Assembly (NCBI GenBank): GCA_019321725.1
Contig: JAGSPU010000052.1
Coordinates: 1,736,001 to 1,800,000, forward strand
DNA: 64,000 nucleotides
Direction: 5' to 3'
Source of the DNA: Paulownia fortunei
Taxonomy: Eukaryota; Streptophyta; Magnoliopsida; Lamiales; Paulowniaceae
The notes beneath the pieces are model-generated. The model was not told the origin of the DNA. It saw nothing but the letters and a program-made list of their open reading frames with translations, and searched no databases. The translations under genes were made by a program, and so were the position numbers. Below, one piece after another: positions 38,600-49,594 of this stretch. Each line of letters starts with the position of its first letter. Positions within the stretch are counted from its first letter, which is position 1.

Positions 38600-40541
38600 G
38601 TTTCGCAAATATTTAGCTTGTCATTTTATTTTTTTCATCAAACGAGTGTTAAATATTCAATCTGATTATGATGTCAACATCAAGTCACATTTATTTTCAG
38701 TTTATGGGGGATTAAGAGAGGTTGACTGCCTAGTTAAATTCAAAAATATTGGCGGCAAGTTAGTCGTTATCCTAAATTTTATCTTGGAATCTTAGCTCTT
38801 GCTTTTGAACGAGGCAACAACTATTCAACCGAAAGCAGAAGGGTGGATCCACGAGAATCAAAATCCTTGATCGACGGGAAGGAGCATGGTGTATAGGGCA
38901 AAGGATCAAGGCTTTGGCTTATTCTCGTGAGGGAATTGAGAACTCTAAATATATTTTCTATAAATTGCTGGATTGGTAAGAACCATCTTGACAAAGTGGA
39001 GTTTGTCGTCGTCAAAATCCAAGTCCTTAGTTCGGAAAGTTTAAACTGGTTTTACAATCGTCGATGTTTTGGAACTAAATTGTCTCTTACACACCTTTTT
39101 ATCCTCGTATACCCTTTATGCTTTACACTTTTGTAGAAAATTCTGATCATCATTCAATTATTTACAAGTAAGTATTACACCAAGAATTAATAGGACGGAT
39201 TAAGTTTTTTAGATTGTTTAAGTAAATTAGATGATAGATCAATGCTTGGATTAGGTTGGGGGAAAAATAGGTAAGGACGATAGATTTTGAATTTTAGCCG
39301 TTGTTATTCAAATTTACATAAATCGATTACGTATGGACATGATCTAGAACCACATTCAATCCAAATACCATATTTTGCAAGTTTCAAGATTTATCCCTCA
39401 CGACATAGCAAAAAAGATAGGACTGATTTTTCATTAATTGCAAAACTGTTGATTAGAGAACAAAAATATAGTATGGTTTACACGTTACTCATTTCGGAAG
39501 AGCTAGTATCTTTATTAGCTAAGTCATTTATTACGTGTCTTTTGACTCTTATTTTGTTCGTACACAATCAACAAGAGTTTTCCTACCTGCTTTCTTTCTT
39601 TACGATCACTTTTATACTATGTCCAGAGTTGAATTTCATTACATTATCAAGCCTATTACTTTAGCATGATTTCGGAATGCCTATTTGATTCAATCAAGTT
39701 TAATTGCAGCCCTTGGGAGTGCCCCAACATTCGATCTAACTCCTCCAATTGCAAATAAGTTTCATTCTTGATGATAGCATGCCATGCCAGACAAGCTAAT
39801 AGCTTTTCTAATAGGTATTCTCGTCTTGATCGATCAATTGATTTAATTAAAGTACGAAGGGGTTGGTTGAAGTGTGAGATCAACCAAGACTAAGACTGAG
39901 CAACTAACTGCTATAGATTTGACTTCTATCTATCTCACCAGTGACCTGGAAAATCCCCTTTGGAATACCTCACATAGCTGGACAATCAATCGGTTTGTCA
40001 GCTGCTCCCCTCCTAAGACGGGGTTCAATGCCCATAAAAAACGGCCAAAAGAAAAATAAGAGAGAAAAAGAGATGGCTGAGGCTAATCTAAGGAACCGAT
40101 AAATAGGGTAGCTCCAAGTATGTTTGGGGTTGGATTGTATCCTTTTTCCCCAGTTAGGAATGCCTTTCTTGAACATATCTTCTAATGCAAGCACTAGGGC
40201 GTTCAGCCAATCTACACAAAGTTAATCGGTCTCTTAGGAACCCCAAAAGGGTTATCGTCAGATGGGTGGTAACAATTATGTGAGAAAATATTAGAAACAT
40301 GACTAGATTCAACTAAAATGACCTCTTTTTTCATTTTCTTGAAATGAGTTCTACAATATCTCTTTTACATTTTCTCAACACTTTTCATGTTAAAACTAAA
40401 CAAGGGACGTCAGACTATGAACAAGGCTAAATACAAAGAGTTACAACCTTGCCCTATACAGAAAGTTGCAAGAAACATAGCTGGTGCTGCGTTGCTGAGC
40501 CAAACTGCGAACTAAGGACCTAAACAGTAGGCACTACACCT
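38600..40541. other. Intergenic DNA with an atypical block at 39660-40250
   Basis: No intact gene recognised. From about 39660 to 40250 the base composition is less AT-rich. The minus strand has open stretches such as SRREYLLEKLLACLAWH and, in another frame, LRRGAADKPIDC. The style recalls organelle DNA or a decayed mobile element, but I cannot match it to a specific gene. Confidence 0.3.
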
Positions 40542-41561
40542 TTAACGGGGCTGCTGGATGAAACGGGGACTGTACTTTGGGCCAACATACTTGGCTGGCT
40601 TCTCCCAGTACTTCATCGGTTCCCTTGGGGACTTGGGTCTCTCTGCTTTGGCATGTTCAAACTCTTGACTAGTGCATTGGAATTCTTACCAAAACCTAAA
40701 AACCAGTATAAAATGAGATCATTAAGCTTGACCAAAATATATACAAAAATAAACCACCACCAAGTATTTTCAACATCAATATACTGAAAATTTCCTGCAT
40801 TCAAACACAGCAATGTTAACTAAATTCATTTCCTTATCACAGATCCATAACCATAATGGTGGTCATTATCAACCATGATGGTGGTCATTGTTTCTTCTCC
40901 TTAAATAGATTTAAAAAAAAAGTTAATAAAATACTTAAACATTTAACAGCTTTACTTAACACCGAGCCTTCAAATTTCCTAAATCAATTCAAGGCACTTT
41001 ACTGAGCCTTTAATGGTCCCATTCCTTCATATTCAAAGGGTCCCTTTTTCAGAAAATTGTTACCATATAATGCTCAATCATCAAAATACCAATTCTTGTA
41101 CTTCAAGAGTACATGATGCGACTTATTAACATTTTCTGTAGCCAGTTAAATAATGACATCAATTGACAAAGAAAACATTGATATTGGGAAAGTATAATCG
41201 GACAATTTCAGTACTATACCATTTTCCGCTACTCCTCTGAATGTCTTACTCCCATATTCAGCTTCAGATGACTGAAGAAACTCCTCAAACTGTGCCTCCA
41301 TATTCAAGATATCCTCATCCACATCAAGATCAATATTATCAGGCAACAAACCAACGACATTGTTGCCATCAAAACCATCTTCCTCCTCACCGAAAATATT
41401 TCTCCCTGGTGCTGGCTGATCCAGTAGTCTCGGAACCAGGTGGAGGTAGTAACGAGGTTCCACCACTCCGGTGAGAAATCCTCCACTTGCCTCACGGCCG
41501 CTGGAATGAACAGAGGTGCGTTTGGATTGAGCATTGACCTTCTGCCAGATACTAGAGCCAT
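40542..41561 (-). CDS. ERD15: ERD15-like PAM2 protein, two one-base losses
   Basis: Homologue of EARLY RESPONSIVE TO DEHYDRATION 15, a small acidic stress protein whose PAM2 motif binds the MLLE domain of poly(A)-binding protein. Coding exons are 41220-41561 and 40542-40695, joined so that GCGGAAAATG meets GTTTTGGTAAG. The PAM2 motif is [15 protein letters not shown] at residues 9-23, followed by the family block [20 protein letters not shown]. Next come the acidic run [13 protein letters not shown] [19 protein letters not shown] and the C-terminal signature [20 protein letters not shown]. Two frame breaks are present. GGAGAAATATT near 41402 lacks one A relative to the family frame, and GACCCAAG near 40632 lacks one C. 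With both allowed for, the gene reads to TAA at 40542. A 5'UTR intron (41591-42462) precedes the coding exons. Conservation on both sides of each break argues for base-calling error. Confidence 0.85.
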
Positions 41562-42520
41562 GATCGGATTGCAGTTCAAATCAAAATCACCTGAGGGAGA
41601 AGTAACAAATTTAGTTTCTCTTCCACAAATGATCATCAATATACAAGGATGCACTGACAGTGTCTGGTACCATCAAAGCAAAGCCATAAATTGAATTAGA
41701 AATACAGTACTTCTATTCAAATTTGAATACATTTTTCATCAACTATAAACTCAATCCCATGGATCCAATATTGAAATATATAATGAGTTTCAATTATTAA
41801 CGGGATGATAAAAATGGAAAACAACATAAACAAAAATAAAACACAAAAAACTCTCCCTGCTTTTCTTAAGACACAAGAGTAAAATTTGTTTTTTGCCCAA
41901 CAAAATGATCATTTTTCAGTTATTTCGGAATCGCCAAAGCCGAAATTATATAATATAATTTTTTTCATGTAAAGCGCACAGAAAATTATGAGTAAGAGAA
42001 TCTATGAACCACAATTATCTCTTTTATTTCATTTTTGACACAGGAAACAATTTTCCAAAATTAATTTCGCATAAAAAAGAAAACCTTGATACATATCCGA
42101 ATGAGAGATTAGAGATAAAACTTTCCGAATATACTTTAAATAAAGATTTACGCCTACTTACTAATCCAAACTGAGTTAAGCATCCAACTCGAATTCAATA
42201 TCAGATTAACTCACTATTTCAAACAAAAATCATTCCGCGGGACAATTAACCAAAGATCAACAGAAGTTGAGCCAGTTTCGATTCAGTAAATTCACATTTT
42301 TCACATCTTAATTCCTCTAATATTTGTTCCAAAAAAAAAAATCTTCCAAATAAATAATCTTCAGATCTATCAATTCAAAACCATACAACATATCAGTTAA
42401 TTCATAAATGAAACTGAAAATTCAAATGAGAATTTCGCTAAGACTGAGTCCACAAACAGTACCTTGCAGGTAAAATTTATCGCTCTCTTCTAGCCCAATT
42501 CCCAGTTTACACGTAAAGAA
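41562..42520 (-). other. ERD15 5'UTR with leader intron
   Basis: An acceptor (CCCTCAG at 41591) sits 29 bases before the ATG. A donor (GCAAG then GTACTG at 42462) ends a leader exon that would start near 42520. The intron is about 870 bases and AT-rich. Confidence 0.55.
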
Positions 42521-42550
42521 CAATGACTCTTTCCGCGTGAAAGCGGAAGG

Positions 42551-42559
42551 TATTTATAG
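42551..42559 (-). promoter_or_regulatory. TATA box of ERD15
   Basis: CTATAAATA on the minus strand, roughly 30 bases before the inferred transcript start. Directly downstream, TTCCGC and GCGGAA (42531-42548) form an inverted repeat that would lie at or near the transcript start. Confidence 0.55.
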
Positions 42560-42599
42560 GGCCGGATTATCCGAACTAGAGGTTTGGAAACCGAACCTT

Positions 42600-43500
42600 A
42601 GATTTGGTTATTGACCGAACCTGCTCACTGATTGACTTTCCAGAAGACTCAGTTTTATTACAGTAAAGACTTGTTTGGGAGATCCAAATCTACTTCAATT
42701 TTCCCTTTTACTATATTTTAACGTTCTTTTCTTTCTTTATAGATTTATTACTCTTTTTTGTCTCCAATTTGATATTAGAATGGAGTGTGCAATCACAAGT
42801 AAGATAAAACTAATTTCATATTTTATTTGAGAATCATTTAATTGTCAAAATATTGTGAACATAATTTTTATTTTATAATTTCATTTTCATTTCTTATAAT
42901 GATACCATACTATAGTTGGTTATAGGGATAAATCTTTTGAAAAGTAGTTTAATGGTGCTGGGCTAATTACAATTGAACTTTTTGGAATTCAAATTTAACA
43001 GGGTTGACAATGCTTTTTCGTATAAAAATTATTTTTATTGAATTAAAAGTATTTATCAAGTTTTTTATGAATGTATTATCCAAGTGAAAATATTGAGATT
43101 CCACGATCAAGAGGTTTTGAGTTTAAATTCTATTAATGTGAATATTTCTATAATAATTTCTTTATTAGTGTTTTATATTTATATATTATAGATGATCAAA
43201 TTACTTGTAATTAAAAATAAAATTTAAATGTAATATTTGATATTTATTCTACTGAACATATATACCCCCTTCAAAAAAAAATTAGATTTGCTTTTGCATG
43301 CTAAAATCAATTCTTTAATTTATTGAACCTTACTTTCACCAAATTCAAACTCATAATTTGTGTTGATAACACAAAATAAGATTAATTAGGATTAAAAATG
43401 ATTTCCATCACCTTAAATTTAATTTGAGGTGAGTTTAGTTCAATGATTAAACTTTAAAGCTCTCATAAATCTCATAATTTATAAAAATATTGGATAATTT
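42600..43500. other. AT-rich intergenic DNA
   Basis: Upstream of the ERD15 promoter. No gene or clear repeat seen. Confidence 0.5.
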
Positions 43501-43509
43501 ATATTCAAA

Positions 43510-43920
43510 TTACTTTGATATACCCAAACACTCCCAAACTGGCCCGGGGCCTACAACCTATAGAAGAATTGTACAAGGCGCAAAGAATATTGTACGTCAA
43601 TAATGAGGTGGTGGAATGACCGGGTATAGCCGGTTGGGCAGCCGGTCTAAGGATAAGCGCGGACACGTACATGTGTTGGAATTGCAGTCGTGGGCCAGAA
43701 CGGGGTCCCACCACTTATGGCATGTTTGAAATCCTCGTAATTGTCATTAACAGAAAAGACGATCGGACGGCTAAGAGCGTGGTAAATGATCTGACGGTGA
43801 CGAGAGGCGAAATGATGATTAATGGTGACTTTTGGTGGTGGGACCGGATAAAGAGCTAAAATCGATGCGAATCCGCGTCGGGCACATGGGCGGGTGGGTC
43901 GGTAGACCACCTAAAAACAT
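43510..43920. other. GC-rich island without a recognised gene
   Basis: A 400-base block much richer in GC than the surrounding 5 kb, with segments such as CGATCGGACGGCTAAGAGCG and GCGTCGGGCACATGGGCGGG. Short open frames exist on both strands but show no family. It could be a promoter, a decayed element end or a non-coding transcript. Confidence 0.35.
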
Positions 43921-45930
43921 CATTATACATAATTTTATGTCGCCTAAGTGCTACTTAGGATAACATAATCGCGAATTAATTAGACTTTATTTAGTGAATG
44001 AGTCGTCTATTTATAAAATCAGATTACTTAATCATGAATCAGATATAACAATTGGAATTTTTTTTCCATTTTCCACACATAAATAACCAGATAAAATCGA
44101 TTATATATAATTTTTAAAATTTTGGATAATTTTAATAATATAAAATTTTTTAATTATAAAATTATAGATGGTAATTGATCGATTATAAACTTTGAACCCA
44201 TTTCAGACCTACCTGTTTGGTCAATTTTTAAAAGTATAAAATAAATTTGGGTAGAGTTTTGAGGTTTCATTCTCAAACTTCTTTAATTTTTTATTTTTTT
44301 TAAAATTTATTATATATTATATATATGATATTTTTTTAAAAAAAACAAAATTTTTAAAAAATTTCACAAAATGAATTTAACGAAATTAAATGGGTCAATC
44401 CAAATTTGATCAATTGTCTTTCTTATCAAAATTTTACAGTTGACGTTTACTTTTCAAATAAGTAACTTAAAATTTGGTATGTCATTAAAAAATGATAAAT
44501 TTAATAGGTCAATCACTTTCCATATATCAGTTCCGGATTAAAGCTAGTATAAAATCAAGGAAAATTATATTTAAAGAATATTAAAACTTTTAATTTTGAC
44601 AGCTTGAGATATGTTCCAGTGGCTAATTATATTGTAGTGGTCATCAATCACGCTATATTGATTAACTTTTTTTCAATTGTTTTTTGGTATTTTGGATAAA
44701 ATAATGTGTTCCTTGACGTATATGAGTTGGACTGTAGATAATCTGAACTTTTTTATAATAATTTGAGGTCATTATTCTGAAAATGACATTGATTTTGAGA
44801 GATTTAGACAACATGAATGAGGTTTTTATTCTTTATTTTATTTGAGTGCTAATAAGAATGGGAAAAATTGGAAAATTAAATTTCAAAAGATAGAATTTAT
44901 AGTTTTTAAAGATTGTTGTTATGTTGGAAAGAAGATTTATTGAAAATTGAAGATGGAGTGAGGTATGCATAAATCAAATCTCTTATAAAAATTCGCCCCT
45001 AAGTGATAATAAGAAAGAACTTGGATTCAAATAGGAAAAATGAATTTTAAGATAATCTAAAATATTTTCATTGAGGAAAAGAAAGATAAATTATTTATTT
45101 GAATTAATGTGTTCGGAGTGTGCAATGAAACATGTGTGTGTCGAGTGTGCTGACTTAAATCATACCACCTTCGTAATTTCTTAAAATTAATTAAAAAATA
45201 ATAAAAAATCGTCTATTTGGGTGCTTCATAAAGAGTCATGCGATTTACTCATCTCTCAAATGTATTTCTATATAAGGAAGTTTATGTTGCTTTTTCTTTT
45301 ATATATTTATACTAAAGACATATTTTCAAGTTTAAATATTGTCCATTAAATTGAACACTTTTCTAATTCACAACCCATGATTCCAACAAAAATTACTAAC
45401 ATGGTGATTATTATCAAGAGAAACTATAAAATGTGTATAAAAATTACTTACATTCAACTTTTTGTTATTGCCTCTATCTAAATTTTGACTCTTATTTGCT
45501 TTCTAAGACTTTTCAAAATTAGGTTTTTATTCCTCAAAATATAATTTATTTTTGAAAGTTGCCCTTTTTGTTTAAAACTAATTACACCACTAATTTTCAT
45601 ATTTAAATTGTATTCATTATTGCTTAAATAAAGTTGTATATATAAATATTAAATATGACTATAATTTTTAGCTATGGAGTTTCTCTTATAAATACAATAA
45701 GTATATATATAGTGTATTTTATTCACAATTACTTATTCATAAGTATTAATATTTATTATACAATGAAATACTTATAATAAAATAATTCATGTATAAAATA
45801 TGTAAGTATTTAAAAAATTGATTTTGTTAATTTAAAAACTTATAACCCTAATAATAAATATTGTTAATGATGGAAGATTTTTAGCCTTGGTTAGTTAAGT
45901 TTCAAACACCACTATCAGTAAATTTTATAT
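43921..45930. other. AT-rich intergenic DNA
   Basis: Long A/T-rich stretch with no recognised gene or repeat family. Confidence 0.5.
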
Positions 45931-45959
45931 GCTTTATCTTAAAATGTCTTGTATTATTT

Positions 45960-46615
45960 TTTATCATCTATTAAGGTGCATGGAACACAAATCCAATCTC
46001 ATGAAAAAAATCAGGCAACTACTATAAAGCCTCTTTCTTTTCTTTGTAAGAAATCAATCGATTATTCCGATTCTTGGACTGCTTTGCATTCTTTTCAATC
46101 TTCTATAAGGTACATGGAACCTAAAATCAATCTCGATGAAAATTCAAACAATTATATAAAATGTCCTTTTCTGTTCTTACCAGAGTCTTGGTTGGCACAG
46201 ATTCGAACCCCACTATTAGTAAATATGTTTTATCCATATAAATATATTTTTGTATAGTCACGATGTAGTGATCATAGCATCATGATTTTGGAAACAAAAT
46301 TCCTTATCATTATAGTGCTTCTTTTAAATACACATCTCCATGCTAATCAAAGATCCAACAGGGATTCTACAAGAAAAAAAACTTCATATGTCGATTCTTG
46401 GACCGCGTCATATTCTTTTCGTTCTTCTATTCGGTACATGAAAGACAGATGAAAATCAAACAACTATATGAAAACACTTATTTTTGCTGTATGAAAAAGA
46501 CACTCACGCCTACTCTTGGACTGTTTCACATTCTTTTCAAACTTATATTAAGGTCCAAAGAAGACAAAACGCAGTTTCGGTTGAAAAATCAAAATTCATA
46601 AAATGTGAACGTACT
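45960..46615. repeat. Degenerate repeat, four copies
   Basis: A unit reading roughly CGATTCTTGGACTGCTTTGC, ATTCTTTTCAATCTTCTATA, AGGTACATGGAAC, and ATGAAAATCAAACAACTATA recurs from about 45960, 46069, 46391 and 46513. The first copy is partial. Spacing is about 125-135 bases, except for one larger gap between the second and third copies. Confidence 0.7.
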
Positions 46616-46842
46616 TCTTTGCACCTGAAGATCGAGATGCATTGACGAAAATGCCCTTCAAATTACATGGTATTACAACTCTGTTACATATAAAATGCCA
46701 GATCCCCATTCTTCATCTTCAGAGAAGAAAGCCTACCTTTCCCTAGTAATGTCAAGAATCTGAACAAGGGTGCTTGAACAAAGCACTTTCATTTCATAAA
46801 TTTTGTAATGCTGTTTTTTATTTGGACAATATTTGTGTGTAG

Positions 46843-46889
46843 ACACACACACACACACACACACATAATATGTGTGTGTGTGTGTGTGT
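46843..46889. repeat. Inverted AC/GT microsatellite (hairpin)
   Basis: Eleven AC units, a short ATAAT centre, then nine to ten GT units. The two arms are complementary, so the site can fold into a perfect hairpin of about 20 pairs. Confidence 0.9.
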
Positions 46890-48838
46890 TGTGCATGTAG
46901 ATCTTACAAAAAATTATATTTTCTCACCTTTCTTTATTTCCTACAAACACTGTCAAGAGATTTTGGTTATCTTCAAACTATTTAACATGGATCTCCTCAA
47001 TTGTTGAGAAGCAACCAAGCCATTTCGATTCTGTTCTTTAATTTTTGATATACTTTTTTTCTTAGATTTGAAATATATAAACTTAATGATGGAATATATT
47101 TAGACACTACAAAATTATTTTATTATAGATGGATATATATTTTTATTTTTTTATTTATTTGACGTCAACACACATTAATGATTTAGTATAGTACTATCTC
47201 TCAATTTTTTCCTCTTATTGATTATGATTTCTTCTTATTTTGTCTGGATGTGTTTAATTTGGACAAAATAAGGAATTTTTCGTTTTTCAAAACAATTTTT
47301 TGTTAATTTTCAGTCCAAATAATGGAGCTTCTGATTTTTGGGAAGGAAAGGCCTCATAGGCCCACACCTTGGTTAATAACAAATATGGCTGGAAAGTGCA
47401 ACAAGTTGTGTCCTTTTCTTTAAGGGGCAATTAAGATATTTTTTATACTATCCTAAATAATCTCTCAATAAAAATAAAAAATTATTACTATTATTTCATT
47501 TTTTAATTTTCAATCATACAATCTAAATATATAATTTTTATATATTTTAATATTCATAAACAGTATAATCTTATTTTCCAATCAATCATATCAATCCCGT
47601 CACATATCCAAACTAGCCCAAAAAACTTTAAGGCAGAGAAAATAGAGGGTCTATAACATACAGCCTGTTGCATCCAAAGTAGGGTGATAGCCAACGCTCC
47701 TGCGGCTACTGCTAACACTAGTAATGAAATTTGAGGTAGAAAAGTCAGAAAAATCTCCAATTTTTCGATTTTTTTTGGCCAAAATTTGAATATTTTCAAT
47801 TAAAAAGACTTAAATTGTAATTGAGTAAAAAGATAATAGACCAAAATTACTAATTAAGTACATAATGGTTCAAAATTAAAACTTAAAAATAAATTAATTT
47901 ACGTGATTAAAAATATAAATTTACCGGTACCTTCTTGTAACTAGTGAAATTCAGGAAGTTATGTCAAAATATTTTTCTTTTCTTTTGATTTGTTTACTCA
48001 GAAAATAAAATAAAATCAAATTAAAAATAACAAAATAAATAAATATTTAAAAAATTATTGATAGAATCATAATTATATATGTTTTTATTTTTGTTTTGAT
48101 AAGTACAAAAATAAAGTTAGCTTTGCAGTGAATAATAAAAATAATAATATGCATACAAGAATTAAGTATACAAATATATATATATATATAATAATTATGT
48201 ATTTGTTATGGTTCGATTCAAAAAATCAAAAATTAAAATAATTCGATAAAATCAAAGCTAAAAATCAAAATCGTGTACAATATAAAAAAAAAAAAACTAA
48301 TATCAAAGGATTCTAAATTTTCGATTCTATCAACTACGAACTTTGAACACCTCTATTCCTGTTTGCTGGTTATATTCGACTCTGTAATTAGGAGCAGTAT
48401 CTGTTGACATTGTCTCTTCAGCCCAGAATATATATATACTGTAAAACACCAGACTTCACTCTTCGTGAAAATTTTCATGTAATATTCGATAAAACCAATG
48501 TATACATAAACTGATGGATGATTGGCTACGACTCCCATCTATCATACGTCTAACAAACGCAGAGAACCTTGAATCAAGAAAAAACAAGAACCAGAAATGC
48601 ATCAAATCTTGAACCAAGAAGTCAAACAATTCTTGAATTTCACATCAGAATACCTGTAACTGATATTGATCCCTTTTTTTTTTTCTTTTTTTCTTCTATT
48701 TTTCATACAACGAATCGTGTCTTGGAATTACAAATAGAATCAGAATAAGTTGAATTGACATTAATGTAAAAAAAAATAAAAAAATCTCTGTACAATGAAG
48801 CTGGTCCTAAAGATATAAAGAAAATTGCTAACTGTAGT
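46890..48838. other. AT-rich DNA downstream of the PP2C cluster
   Basis: Mostly A/T-rich. A minus-strand 81-codon frame at 47554-47799 includes a hydrophobic segment (ISLLVLAVAAGALAITLLW) but has no recognised family and no splice support. The last few hundred bases should be the 3'UTR of the first PP2C gene. Confidence 0.4.
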
Positions 48839-49594
48839 TCATACAACGTAAGCAGAAACAACAGTAATATCATCATATTTCCCTCCAACGTGCATAACCC
48901 CGGCCTCATAGGCCGCCACCTCGAAAGGGGTGGCGGAGGTTTTATCCAAAGATTGTCGGCGCGCCCCCTTAGCCAATATCCAAGCCAGGACGTCCGGCCG
49001 AACCTCCTTCTCCAAGCAAAGCTCCACCGTCGCCTCTATATCTTCCGGAAACAGATTATCAAACAGCCCATCAGTCCCAGCAATTATGACGTCGCCGCCT
49101 TCCACCTCCACCACCATCTCCTCCGCCTCCTCCGGGCTAGCACTCGTCGAGTTTCCCATCTGATAAGGAACGTTAAAACTGTACTGCTGCACGGGAGACC
49201 TGTACAATGTCTTTCCTCCCCTGATCACCAAGAATCCGCTGTCACCCAAGTTCGCCGCCCGGAGGAGGTCTCCGGCGAGAGATATGATGCAGGCGGTTGA
49301 AGAACCCTGCGCCTTCGTGTTCAAGAAAGCTTCTACAAGAACTTGCTTCGGGTCCACGTCGGTGGGGCCGCAGTCCCTGACAGCGTCGGCGGCGTTTCTC
49401 ATGAGCTCTCTTGCGTACTCCCCGGCATCGATACCTTTCCTCGCCCACCCACCGACGCCGTCAGCCACCCCGATGACCTGCGCCTCCTCGCAGAAAAAGT
49501 GAGCGTCCTCGCCGCGGGGCTTGGACGGGTTATCCTTGGGTATGTAGAAAGAATCGGCAAGCATCATCAGTCTCCTAGGTTTTGGGAACGCCAT
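48839..49594 (-). CDS. Short intronless protein phosphatase 2C
   Basis: A Mg/Mn-dependent serine/threonine phosphatase of the PPM (PP2C) fold, closest by eye to the plant PP2C 80-type group. Single exon, 251 residues, frame intact. The metal-binding and core motifs are all present: RGEDAH (residue about 28), VIGVADGVGGWA (about 39-50), GSSTACIISLAGD (about 97), NLGDSGFLVIRGG, IIAGTDGLFDN and KYDDITVV near the C-terminus. Most members of this group have an extra N-terminal region before the catalytic domain, often a transit peptide. This one begins at the core with MAFPKPRRLMMLADSFYIPKD, so it is probably cytosolic or nuclear. It is GC-richer than its surroundings. A paralogue and a fragment follow on the same strand. 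Confidence 0.92.
   Translation of the reverse strand: MAFPKPRRLMMLADSFYIPKDNPSKPRGEDAHFFCEEAQVIGVADGVGGWARKGIDAGEYARELMRNAADAVRDCGPTDVDPKQVLVEAFLNTKAQGSSTACIISLAGDLLRAANLGDSGFLVIRGGKTLYRSPVQQYSFNVPYQMGNSTSASPEEAEEMVVEVEGGDVIIAGTDGLFDNLFPEDIEATVELCLEKEVRPDVLAWILAKGARRQSLDKTSATPFEVAAYEAGVMHVGGKYDDITVVSAYVV

Noticed and set aside
41241..41694. Plus-strand open frames opposite ERD15
   Set aside because: Antisense shadows of the conserved ERD15 coding exon.
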